Assembly (NCBI RefSeq): GCF_040954835.1 | Contig: NC_090698.1 | Span: forward strand, 6,322,501-6,386,500 | Source of the DNA: Lepisosteus oculatus | Taxonomy: Eukaryota; Chordata; Actinopteri; Semionotiformes; Lepisosteidae | Length of the DNA stretch: 64,000 nt | Reading direction: 5' to 3' | Part shown: positions 1 through 10,800 of the stretch, one piece after another | Numbering within the stretch: the first letter of the stretch is position 1 | Layout of the letters: each line of letters starts with the position of its first letter | The notes under the pieces: generated by a model | The model's database searches: none | What the model was told of the DNA's origin: nothing | What the model saw: only the letters and a program-made list of their open reading frames with translations | Made by a program: the position numbers and the translations under genes

Positions 1-130
1 TGTTATACTTGCCCTGCTAGTTAAGACCTCTCTCCCCGATTTGCACTGCCCGTTCGGTAGCTGTTTCCTGAAGGAAGTCGGGGTATCAGCTTGTTCCACA
101 CTCCCGCCCCCCTTTGGGTAAGGCTTGGGC
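1..130 (-). mobile_element. LINE reverse-transcriptase C-terminal fragment
   Basis: Read on the minus strand, this stretch encodes a decayed version of LTQRGAGVWNKLIP. That is the FFTQRVV-x-x-WN-x-LP signature near the C-terminus of many non-LTR retrotransposon polymerases. The same motif recurs at about 2,436, 33,110, 41,575 and 44,340, so it is a dispersed family. The copy is short and degraded. The LINE clade cannot be named from this piece. Confidence 0.55.
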
Positions 131-463
131 ATCACTAGCTGAATGACAGGGTTAGTGGATAAGGACTCGGGACTCCTAACTACAGGGAGAGGGAGGGGGA
201 CACTGTCTATGATTAAGACCTAGAACCAGGAGGTGAACTAGAACCGTGTAGTGAAGGGACTGTCCTGCTGGAAGCAGGCTGTGTTCCTTCAGCGTTTTTT
301 ATTGGTCTGAGTGTAAACGGCTGGTGCAGAAGTAGACCAGGGTAGAGTCCCCAGCTCCTCACCCTCACTCAGCTCCTAATGATGCTCATCGTGGGCTCCT
401 CCGGACATGTTCACAATAGACAGTGCTGCACACCGAATCAGGCATTGTTCAGTGTTACTGTGC

Positions 464-592
464 AGCTACAGATGATCAGTCTTTACAGTATCTACAGGTC
501 TGAGGATGATGAGTGTCAATGTGAGGTTACAGATGACCAGACTGAGAGTCTTTACAGTATCTTCAGGTCTGAGGATGATGAGTGTTAATGTG
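464..592 (+). repeat. 69-bp minisatellite, two copies
   Basis: Two imperfect tandem copies share the core CTTTACAGTATCT followed by CAGGTCTGAGGATGATGAG. The spacing between the cores is 69 bp. The same 69-bp unit forms a longer array at 50,530-50,890. The unit is a multiple of three, which produces an open frame with no gene behind it. Confidence 0.8.
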
Positions 593-839
593 AAATTAGT
601 TATAAAGGGAACAGACATTTGGAAGCTTTTTTTCCTTGACTAGGCTAACCTTTGTGGTTATGCAATACACACTGCCAGAATGAAGTAATTCACATCTCCC
701 ATGAAACAAATAATGTCTGATGTGAATCACCTGTTTCACGATTCAGTCAAAATAAGATCGAAAGCAATCAGTCAAAAGGAAATCAAAACAGTTACTACTG
801 AAATGACCTGTGTGCTGTAATCTGCTCGCCACAGACTGG

Positions 840-1960
840 CAGGAGTGCGTCTGATTTTTGGTCAGGCGATCGCGCCGGGCCGCCCTGCCCTGCTCCGTTT
901 GTTGCTCTGCCGGGTCCTGTATGGGAGCCCGTGCGGGGCTGTGCCGGAGACCCCGCGCTGCCTGCACCTCTATCGTCTCGGGTGAGTTTGTTACAATGTA
1001 GCAATTTCTCTATAAATCTGTATAACTCGAATAAAGCCGCAACATCTGCACACTGCAGGTGGATCGCAAACCCCGCTTTTACTGCCCGCAAAATGCCAAA
1101 AAAAACACGCACGGCTGGGCCGGAGGAGCGATTTTACAGCGAAATTCCCAAACATACCCCCCCCTCCCGGTCCAAGTGTATTCCAACATTAACTCAATAT
1201 TTAGACGCAATTGCGTTTGAGGAATCACTAGATAGAAAGAAAATAACCAAATCATGTCTGCCTGGCACATAATATGTTTCAGGGATTCATCTGAGCAGTG
1301 CGTAGCTGCTTGCAATATGTTACTGTCAGATATCTTGTGTGTAAGGCTCGCTTTTCTACACATTTAGACTTCCAGCTCCAGACCTCAGCTCTGCCTGTCT
1401 CTCTGTACCTGCACGCAATAGATTCGCATTCGCTCGGCTGCAACGGCACGAGAAAAGGGGGTTGTGTTGAGAAGGAGGGGGAGGTGGGTGGGTGGAAAGA
1501 AGACTTTTTTTTTGTGTGTGTGCGAGGTGAACAGCCGCCAGTATCCGTCCGTCCACGGAGGCGAGAAAGAGCCGCCGCTTCGCCTTCGTCTTCCTCCCCG
1601 TCTCCCCCGCGCGAAAACAAACCCAAACAAACTTACTCGGGGCCGGCCAGGCGGCGGGAGGAGGAAGTTGGGCTCTCTGGGACGGGCCGTGCGCGTCCGC
1701 GGGTCTGTGCCGGAGCCCGGCCGCTGTGCCCCGGGCTCCCTGCGCCCTCCTCCCTCGGGGGGGGTGGTGGTGGTGGGGGCCAGCGAGCTGGCGAAAGCCA
1801 GGGCCCCGTCCGCTTCCTCTCTGTCCGAGCGGGGTTGTCCTGGGCTGGTGTGCTGGTGTCCAGCGGCTGTCATGGGGCTGAGCGCTGAGTGTTTTCAGTG
1901 AGGGAGGGAGGGCAGTGTGGCTGAGGGCTTCTCTGCTGTCTCCGTCCTCGCCGCTCGGAC
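840..1960 (+). promoter_or_regulatory. CpG-rich patch, candidate BICRA promoter and 5' non-coding exon
   Basis: CpG-dense, G+C-rich sequence lies at about 860-980 and again at 1,550-1,960, in contrast to the flanking DNA. It lies about 6 kb upstream of the first BICRA coding exon. That exon carries only 5 bases of leader after its splice acceptor, so BICRA must have at least one upstream non-coding exon, and this patch is the best nearby candidate. No TATA box stands out. The exact start site and the donor of the first exon cannot be fixed from sequence alone. Confidence 0.35.
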
Positions 1961-2099
1961 GTGAAGTTGGTCCTCCCTGCCCGCGGAGTGGATTTAATGG
2001 GTTAATGGCTTAATTGGTTTAACTCCATTGGAGCTGTGATTGTGATGAGCTGCCAGTTCGACTGACCTGAGCTCTGCTGTTCTCGGGAAGTTTTGCTAG

Positions 2100-2235
2100 G
2101 TGGCATGTCGACCTGGGAGCCCAGATTCTGGGCTTTGGGGGTGGACTCTAGGACTGTATGGACCGGGGGGGCCGGAGTCTGGGCCGTACAGACTGGGGGG
2201 CCGCACTCTGGGGTGTATGGACAGGGACTTTGTAT
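2100..2235. repeat. Degenerate GC-rich tandem repeat
   Basis: Three or so diverged units of roughly 40 bp alternate 'CTGGG..GGACTCTAGGACTGTATGGAC' type segments with G-runs. They are poorly conserved and have no coding sense. The rest of 1,961-2,430 shows nothing recognisable. Confidence 0.4.
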
Positions 2236-2435
2236 GGTGTCCTCTCCTGGTGTGGGAAGTCTGCAGGATGTCCAGCATATTTCTAGGTGTCCCCCAAGGG
2301 CGGTACATACTGTGGGACCACCTGTGTCCTGCGCGTTCGGATCAGGGCCTGGGAGAGCTGGATGGTGGCTCTCCAGGGCTGTGTGTGAAACACTCACGCT
2401 TCATGGAGACCAATTACTAACGACTAGTTACTGGG

Positions 2436-2660
2436 CTAACTGCTGGGGTTGCAGACAGATGCACCACAAGCACTTATTATATCTGCCAGTCGTAAACGAG
2501 AGGTGGCCACTGGGTCCAACCAGTTTGTTCGGATCTCATCCAGCTGTTTCTTGAGAGCAGCCAGGGCATCGGCATCATGGCTGGGCAGCTCGCTCCATGC
2601 TCCCACCACTCTTTGAGTAAGGAGGGATCTCTTGTTTTCGCTCATAAATGCACTTCTCTG
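2436..2660 (-). mobile_element. LINE reverse-transcriptase C-terminal fragment
   Basis: The minus-strand reading includes SLLTQRVVGAWSELPSHDA followed by a 'LKKQLDEI' helix. This is the conserved C-terminal block of a CR1/L2-like non-LTR retrotransposon polymerase (FFTQRVV..WN.LP....S...FK..LD). It is one of the better preserved of five such fragments in the window. It is truncated at both ends and not functional. Confidence 0.65.
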
Positions 2661-3884
2661 TCATTTCCTGATTGGTCTGCTCGCTTTGCTGTTGGTCCTG
2701 AGGTCCCCTTCTTGCTAGGGTATCAGCAACTTTTCAGGATAGTTCCCATCATCCTCCTTCTCTGTGACGGTTAACGGGATGGAGCTCCTTTATTCTCTTT
2801 GTGACTTTCCTGTGAGGCTGGGAATTAACGTTGTTTCCCTCCTCTGGACGGAGGTCCGGAGCAAACGTTGCTCTCTCTAACATGGCGACCAAAACCTCAG
2901 TCCTGCCCAACACGCTTGAGAAAGTGACCCTACTTCCCTGGACCTGACTCCTGTGCCTCGTGTGCTCAAGTTGCCGGCCTTGTTGAAGAGCTGCAGGAGG
3001 ACACCAGAGTTGTCACAGACAACACGTCTTCGAGCTCCCCCCCCCCCTGCTGGTATGTCTGACGTACCTTCTTACAAGCTGCAGGTGTGCTAAATAGTGC
3101 TCATTTGTCTGAGCTCTCTTCTAAAGTAGCGAAACGCTTGCTCATCCCAGAGCCAGCAGCTGCGCAGAGCTCACATCAATGAGCTCGTTGGGAGGCGGGG
3201 GGCTGGCCTCTGCGGGGGCTCTGTGGGGGGTCCTGCCCCTCCGGCGGAGGCGGAGGAGTGGGGCATCGCTCTCCCACTAGGGCAGTTTCGCCAGCAGCGC
3301 GTGAAGACCTCGGCAGGTGGGCAGGTGTTTGGGAGGCGAGGGGGTGCCAGTATGGATGCCCATTGTTCTGGCGTGCTTGCTTGGGTTGGGTTGGTTTCTC
3401 AGATGCCGTTGCGCGAGGGTGGGTGTTCAGGTCTGTTGAGGAGGGAAGGGATTATCTTCCCTAGGAGGCACAGATGTGTCTTCCAGATGTGGGATCCGCT
3501 GTGTTGCTGCTTGATCACATCCTGGACTTCCTGCTGGCAGGGAGCAACAGTGGGAAGCCCGGTTATGGGAAGAGCCCCATTCCCCGTCTCCGTCTCCCTC
3601 CAGGTGAATCAGTTTTGTAAGCTCCGTCCGGAAAGGTCCAGGATAGATCCAGCTGGGAAGCTCTTCTCTAGTGTTCAGGTGGTCATCCGGCTGCGGGCCT
3701 CGCCGATCCCTCTCCCAAGGATGGATCTCCATTCGGAATAATTGTTTTTCGAGCTCTTCCGGCAGGGATTGTGGTGGGCAGTGTCTCGGGGCGAGTGAGA
3801 AGCGGAGCAGCCTTTCACAAGCACCTTCGTACTGGGAGCGCAGGTGTGGCTGCAGCTGGATTCTGTGTCCCTGAGAAAGTCTTA
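2661..3884. other. Non-coding, nothing recognised
   Basis: Mixed-composition sequence with several short chance open frames, none resembling a known protein. There is no clear repeat periodicity. It probably lies within the first BICRA intron if the CpG patch upstream is its promoter. Confidence 0.4.
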
Positions 3885-4480
3885 ATAATAGTAATAATTA
3901 ATAATTGCTTACACTTATATAGCGCTTTTCTGGACACTCCGCTCAAAGCACTTTACAGGTAATGGGGATCCCCCCCACCCCCACCAGTGTGTACCCCCAC
4001 CTGGATGATGCGACAGCAGCCAGAGTGCGCCAGTCCTCTCCCCACACACCAGCTCTCAGTGGGAGGAGAGCAGAGTGATGAAGCCAGTTCACAGATGAGG
4101 GGTTATTAGGAGGCCATGACTGGTAAAGGCCAGGGGGAACTTTGGCCAGGACACCGGGGTTACACCCCTACTCTTTTCGAGAAACACCCTGGGATTTTTA
4201 ATGACCACAGAGAGTCAGGACTTTGATTTTATGTCTCATCTGAAGGACGGCCCCTCTTTACAGTATAGTGTCCCCGTCACTATAGTGGGGCATTAGGACC
4301 CACATGGACCGCAGAGTGAGCGCCCCCTGCTGGCCCCACTAACACCTCTTTCAGCAGCAACCTTAGTTTTTCCCAGGAGGTCTCCCATCCAGGTACTGGC
4401 AAGGCTCACACCTGCTGAGCTCCAGTGGGTTGCCAGTTGTGAGTTCCAGAGTGATTTGGCTGCCGGCCAGGAGTCTTCGG
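3885..4480. mobile_element. Dispersed retroposon copy A
   Basis: It begins with an (AAT)n-like tail and then ACACTTATATAGCGCTTTTC. It continues through the GGATGATGCGAC and CACACACCAGCTCTCAGTGG blocks and ends near CACACCTGCTGAGCTCCAG. The same order of blocks occurs at 18,605, 20,095 and 58,925, and fragments occur at 16,684 (reversed) and 62,785. A simple-repeat tail at one constant end suggests a non-LTR retroposon or SINE 3' end inserted in antisense. I recognise it as a common fish repeat but do not assign a Repbase name. Confidence 0.75.
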
Positions 4481-6949
4481 GAGTTTCTCAGATCCGTCAC
4501 GCTGTGGTGCAGCAGTGGTCTCCGACAGAGCTGCAGCAGAGTTCCACTGGCTGTGGATGGGCAGCTGACGAGCTCCTTCTTTCCATTGGTCCCGATGTCC
4601 AGTCTGAACTCTAACAGCAGCCCTGGTCACAGCAGCAAGGGAGGGGGGTCCCCTCTGTGGCCCCACAGTTTAGCGAGTGTGCAGGCTGACTCCTGTGAGC
4701 CCCCAGTCTGGACCCATCCCGAGATCTCTGACTAGATCCAGATGGGCAACGTATGCGTCACGTTGGTGAAAATGACTTGTTACAAGTAATCCCTTTACAG
4801 CAACTAGTTACTCCTGTAGGGGATTACTATTTACAGTAAGAAGTCGGGGAAAATTGTTTTAACTTAGTGGCTATGTGCACACAGATCGCTGGAACTGATC
4901 ACTTTTTAAAGCGATGAATGTCTGTTTAATGGAAGAGCACTGCTCCTGGGTGATTTGGACATGACGGAGGAAGTGCTGTGTTGGTTGTAAGCGACCTGCC
5001 CTGTGTTTGTAGTGCGGTCGAGGCTGTTGCATGGCCCGTGTTGCACAATGAGAGGCATGATGCGGTCGCTGGGACCCACAGCTCTTGCTGGTGTGAAGTG
5101 CCTCTCAGTGTGGGTGCAGCCTCCTCTCGTGTGGCTGTGGGGCCTGTATGAGCTGTCTGACCACGGCCGGGCTGCGCACGGTTCGGGTAGCGGTGATCCG
5201 TGGTTTCAGGCGGAAGCCGGGCTGCGCTCTGCATGGATCCGTACACGATCCCATTCCCGAGGGGACGAACGGAAAGACAGGGGGGGGGAGGGAGAGGGAG
5301 AGAAAGAGGGACCTTTTCGTTTTCAGGAGAGGGGGGGAACCGGGTTCGAGCCACGGGAGGGTTGTGGTAAAGAAAGTCACCCCAGTCCCGAGGACATTGT
5401 GATCGCTCCTGACTTCCCAGAATCCCACGCGGCCCTCTTCAACCCCGGCTCTGTGATCGACGTTTTGTCAGAGTCAGGAATTGTTGGCTGATGCAGCTCA
5501 TGACCGAACAGCAGAAGTAAAAAGCCTCTGTAGAAGAAACGCACAATCCCGTGATCTGCGAAACGGATATATCCATGTACCAAGTAGCACTCGCAGAAGG
5601 GCAGATGAGCGACCTGATGCGCCTGTGCAGATGACTTTATTTTGGTGCTGAAACATCTGTTTTCAGCGAGTCAATTCAGAAACGCAGAATTTTTTTCCCA
5701 CCGTATGGCTTTGGAAACTTTACACGCGGTCATATGCAAATACGAGGACGTGAAACATTCAAATCAAGCCCCCTCTTCTCGTGATCGTTACCCACAGCAG
5801 CCCTGTCCTCTGAAAACACCTGTGGCATGTGTCACACGACTGTGCCCGCTGGACACGCCCAGGTTGGCGACGGTCTTGATGCGCGGGGGGGCTTTGCTTT
5901 GGGACCGAATTGTTTTCTGGCAGACAGGCGTGTTTCCTGTCGCTGAGGGGGAGTCTCTCTGCTCCCGGGCAGGCGACGAGCTGTCGACAGGCACGCTGTG
6001 TGAGGACTGCTGCCTGCTCGGGGGATCGCACGCTCAGTCAGTACCCCATTTCCTTCACCTCCTTCTCGGGGTCCCCCTGCTGGTTTCGACCTGGGGGTTG
6101 TATTCTTGCCCCCGGGGGCGGATCGAAATGACCTGTAGGTGGCAGGCCGGCACGCCTTGTATTGTTTCGGAGGGCGGAACGGACGCGGTGTTTGGTCATG
6201 CCTGGAGAAGCCCGAGGGCGTCGTACGCAGTGACCTTGAGCCCCCTGGCGCTCGGCAGCGCAGACACTCGGGCCAGTGTACTTGGGGGGCTCGTCCACAC
6301 ACCTGCCTCTCTCACCCGCCCCCCCCACCCAGAAGGTTCGAAAGATCCCCAGTTGAGTTGAGTCATCAATATCCCAGACTAGTGACCGTTTTAACTGTGA
6401 GATTAGGTATCCTGGAGGTTCGGTGATCAGCCTGAATTAAAGAGCATCTGGGAGCAAATCCACAGACCCTTCTGTCCCAGAGGGCCAGAGTAACTTCCTC
6501 CTCAGCCGCTCCCTTTCCTTGGCAGACAGGCGAAGCAGGGTGGGCTGCCAGACTCTCTGGCCAGCGCCCCAGGGGTCCCTGCTCTGAGGTGAGCCAGCGC
6601 TGGGGCGCAGGTCTGCCCTCCCGGCGGCTGGAACCGGGAGGCCCACCCGTGTTCCCATTTAGACGGGCCCCCGGAGAGCCCATCAGACCCCCGGGGCCGT
6701 CGTCCTGTTAGTTGGGTTTTTTTTTCTTCTCGGAATGACGCCGGAAGACAGCGATCTGATTAGTCCTCTGGGAACGCGGAGCGAGCTCTCGGCTCGGGGC
6801 AGCGCAGCCCGGGATTCACTCCTGCAGGTTTATCCCGCTGTGTGCAGCGCCGAGCCCCGGCGCCACAGCCTGAAGTGGCTCCCCTGTTCTCTTGGGGTGA
6901 ACGCGGACCTGATCTTGCATTTTCCCCCGTTCAATAAGACATTGTTACA
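4481..6949. other. Non-coding, nothing recognised
   Basis: Unique-looking, moderately GC-rich sequence. Open frames overlap on both strands (for example 5,642-6,361) but have no family resemblance and no flanking splice context. An exact B-box-like GGTTCGAGCC near 5,344 has no matching A box or cloverleaf. No gene is called. Confidence 0.4.
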
Positions 6950-7290
6950 ATGGTGACACGCCTGGTGTCCAGACTCTTATTGGACCCCTGTGTGTGGACA
7001 CGCCTGGTGTCCAGACTCTTATTGGAGCCCCTGTGTGTGGACACTCCTGGTGTCCAGACTCTTATTGGAGCCCATTTGTGGACACTCCTGGTGTCCAGAC
7101 TCTTATTGGAGCCCCTGTGTGTGGACACTCCTGGTGTCCAGACTCTTATTGGAGCCCATTTGTGGACACTCCTGGTGTCCAGACTCTTATTGGAGCCCCT
7201 GTGTGTGGACACGCCTGGTGTCCAGACTCTTATTGGAGCCCTGTGTGTGAACAGACCTGGTGTCTAGACTCTTATTGGAGCCCCTGTGTT
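6950..7290 (+). repeat. 41-43 bp minisatellite
   Basis: About eight tandem units contain CCTGGTGTCCAGACTCTTAT followed by TGGAGCCC and a GTGTGTGGACAC joint. Unit length varies between 41 and 43 bp through small indels in the G/T joint. It lies about 540 bp upstream of the first BICRA coding exon. Confidence 0.9.
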
Positions 7291-7829
7291 TATATAGCGA
7301 TTGTGTCTCTATTTTCCTTCCTTGTTACACAGTCAGAGTTGTGCTTCAACCAAATATGATAATCTGTTAAAACCATGCTCTACGTTTTCTTTAAACTTTT
7401 TTCATACTTTAAGTGAACGGTGCTGTATCCACAGTTGTAACTGTACAGAAACCACAACTGTAATCTGTGCTGGGAGTGAGTTGTAACTGTGTCGAATCTA
7501 TTACACCCGTAATTATATTGAGCTGTCAGCGACCTGCTTTCATGGCAGCTGTAAAATCTGTTCATGCTTGTGATTTGCATTTACTTGCCTCTCTCCTTCA
7601 GTTCCAAGTTTTAGATTTATGGGTTTCACCTGTCAGACGGTGTGCTGTTTAAAAGCATGATGCACTTGCGTAAACAGTACTGCGTTAGCTGTGCTGTATC
7701 TGCATTGTAAGCACTGTGTTAGTGTGCCGTATCTGTCCTCTAAATGTCCTGTCATCCTGTCCGTGCCTGTGCTGCCAGTGAGCTGAATCTGAGCTCTAAC
7801 TGTTCTTTTCTGTTTCCTCTGCAGTTGAC

Positions 7830-10800
7830 ATGGATGATGAAGATGGCAGGTGCTTGCTAGATGTAATTTGGTGAGTTTGCACCTGGTCGGTTTCATTCTC
7901 ACGGTGTATTCGAAGGAAAAAGCTCTTTTTGGTTGCCGCCGGTCACCTTATGGGTTGTTAGCACAATGGTGTGAGGAGGTCCCAGGTCCTGAAGGAACTA
8001 ACTGAGGAGCTCGTCCACCTGTCAGCCCTGAGTGTCCAAAACGTTTTCCAAGCACAGAATGTTCTGCAGCCTAACTCCTGAACTCGCTGGCTGTTATTTC
8101 TGACTAAGCAGCTCTTCACGGGTGATCGGTTTGTTCTCGTTCAGAGCTGTTTTTCACTACGGCACACAATTACCAGGGCCCTGACATCATCTCCTTCAGT
8201 CTCGTAGGAAGAGACAGAAGACTCCGTTCCGCTGCCCTCTGATCCAGGCCAGGGTTTACCCTGTATGCGATCCAGAGCCGGGTGATAAGACATCACAACT
8301 ACTTCCTTATTTTTAGGCCAGCTGGGAGTACAGAGATAATCTGCCTCTCCCTCCTAACTTGTGCACACACATACAAAACACCAGTTCTTCATTTTCACCA
8401 GGAAATGTAATGCAAAATTAACATCAGCGTTTTCTGGGTGAGAATTTGGCACTGTTGGCTTTTGCGGAATGGGATATTCCTCAGTGTCATCTTCACACTG
8501 GAATGTGGTGCCCGTTTTCCTGAATCCCTTGTTTTAACTTGTGTTGTAAAATAAATCCATGAGTTTCTTCAAGAACAACCTTGACTTTGGCACTTTCCCA
8601 GGGTTTCAAACAGATTTCTGTTCAGTTTGTTATGAAACTACAGAAGAAGGGAATCTCAAGTAGCACAACCTGGGTCTAGTCTGGGCTATGCCATATTGTA
8701 AGCCAGAGATCACTGGTCCAGTCTATGTCCTATTGAAACCCTACAGTCCAGAGATCACTGGTCCAGTCTGTGTCATATTGTAATCCTACAGTCCAGAGAT
8801 CACCGGTCCAGTCTGTGTCATATTGTAACCATACAGTCCAGAGATCACTGGTCCAGTCTGTGTCATATTGTAACCCTATAGTCTAGAGATCACTGATCCA
8901 GTCTGTGTCATATTGTAACCCTACAGTTCAGAGATCACTGATGTCATTTGTGATATAGGCTTATATCATGTTTCAGCTATGACTGGGGTTCCCCATGCGG
9001 TTGCACTGTGGGAGGGTTAGATGGGTCTGATTTGGCCAGATACTATTGGTATTTCCAAAAAAAAATTAACTATGGAACAGTGGCGTCTCGTTTTTTCCGA
9101 TGCGTTCTAAAGTGAGTAAAACCTTCAGTGCATCAGGCAGCTCTGTACCGGGAGTACAGTTCACTCCGGGCTTCACAGCACTGTGAATGCCTGGAGTGAG
9201 GTAGAACGGGCTGCACTGGGGTCTGATTGCCAGCCCCGGTGCTGTCGGTGTGCCCAGCTCAATCGGTGCATGCTGTGTGCTCTTCTGTCGTTACTGTGAG
9301 TGACGGTATCTCTGTCTCTTTCCATGCAGTGACCCACAGGCACTCAACGACTTTCTCCATGGATCAGAAACACATGTGAGTACAGGGGAAGGGTGGGAGG
9401 GAGAGGGAGGAATGGCCTTCAGACCCACTATAGATTGAGATGTATAGATAGTTAGGGGGACAGGCAGGCAGTTAGGTAGACCTCTGGTGCGTAATTGTTT
9501 TCTTAAATTATTCACCTGCATATTAATTTGTCCTTTGCGGCAGTTTCACAGTAAGTTCCCTCACACACACACAGTGCTCCCCTCTCTCTCTTGGGGTGTC
9601 TGTTTCTGGGTGTCTCTCTCCAAGCTGTCTAGACTGCTAGTAGTTTTCTCTCACCTCCGTATTGCACCCCATGATTGAAACTCAGATTTGATTTGATTTT
9701 TGTGTGTTTGAATCGTGACACAAATCAGAAAGCACTAATATAGTGTTCCCTGTCTCTCTGCTTCTTTCACCTGCTGACCTGTCCTGCCTGGTTGTCTCTG
9801 TCCGTCTCTCCTCACCCTCTCTGACCCTCCACTTCTCTGGTCCTCTGGCTCCGCTTGGCTGCTGCATGAACCACTCCCTCTGTCCCTTCTGTCTGTCTGC
9901 CCTCTGCCTGCCCGCCTGCATGTCGCTCGGTCTCTCCATCCGCGTCTTTCGATCTGTCCTTGTCTCTCATCCTGTCTTCTCCACCTGTCTGCTTGCTTGT
10001 CCTTCTTCTGTCTGTGCTTGTATGTGTGTTTGTCCATGGCTTTCTGTCTTTGTCCTGTCCATGTGTGTCTGTACATGTGCCTGTCCTATCTGTTCATGTG
10101 TGCATGTCTCTTTGTCCATCTGTGGGTCTGTGCATCTGTGTCTGTCTGTGTGTCTGTCCATCTGTTTCTCTATTCCTTTGTGTTTGTCCATGTTTGTGCA
10201 TGTCTGTCTGTGTGTCTGTCCGTCTGTGTCTCTGTTCCTTTGTGTTTGTCCATGTTTGTCTGTGTGTGTCTGTTCCTCTGTGTGTTTGTCCATGTCTGTC
10301 CATTGTGTTTGTCCATGTCTGTCCTTTCCATGTGTGTGTCTGCCTGCCCACCTCTGCTACTGCGCATGCTTGTGCGTCTGCCCCTTGTCTGTCCTGTGGG
10401 TGTCCGTGTGTCTGTCTGTAGTTGGACAGTGATGACCTCTTGGATGGCTCGGCTGACCCCTCCAGCTCCTTCTTCTCCAGTTCCGGGGTGAGTAACCCCC
10501 CCCTCCCCCACCTCCACACACAAATCCACGCTCCACACCCCTTTTACTCACACCCGGCATACATGAGGCTACACACCTTCTGCTCAGACTTCACTCACGC
10601 CCAGCGCACCAGTTCTACGCAAAATCTCCACAGAACTTAAAGCAGTGTACACCACGCACACACAAAATACACAATTCTGACACACACATCGTGCACGTAT
10701 CCTGCCCGCGCCCTGTGCACACGCTTTGCGCACGCTACACACACACACACACGCACGCCTCTAGCAAACTGACCCCTACGCACTTCCTCTGTGTTTCCAT

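Noticed and set aside
1298-1901. Overlapping open frames of 145-196 codons on both strands
   Set aside because: GC-rich CpG patch with few stops; frames are open on both strands and resemble nothing. More likely promoter and 5' UTR.
5335-5365. Possible tRNA gene (B box GGTTCGAGCC)
   Set aside because: No A box at a fitting distance and no cloverleaf pairing; similar isolated B-box matches occur near 13,806 and 15,660.
9743-10491. Open frames of up to 229 codons around BICRA exon 3
   Set aside because: They are generated by the TGTCTG-rich repeat; only 10422-10487 is a supported exon, in the frame demanded by its neighbours.
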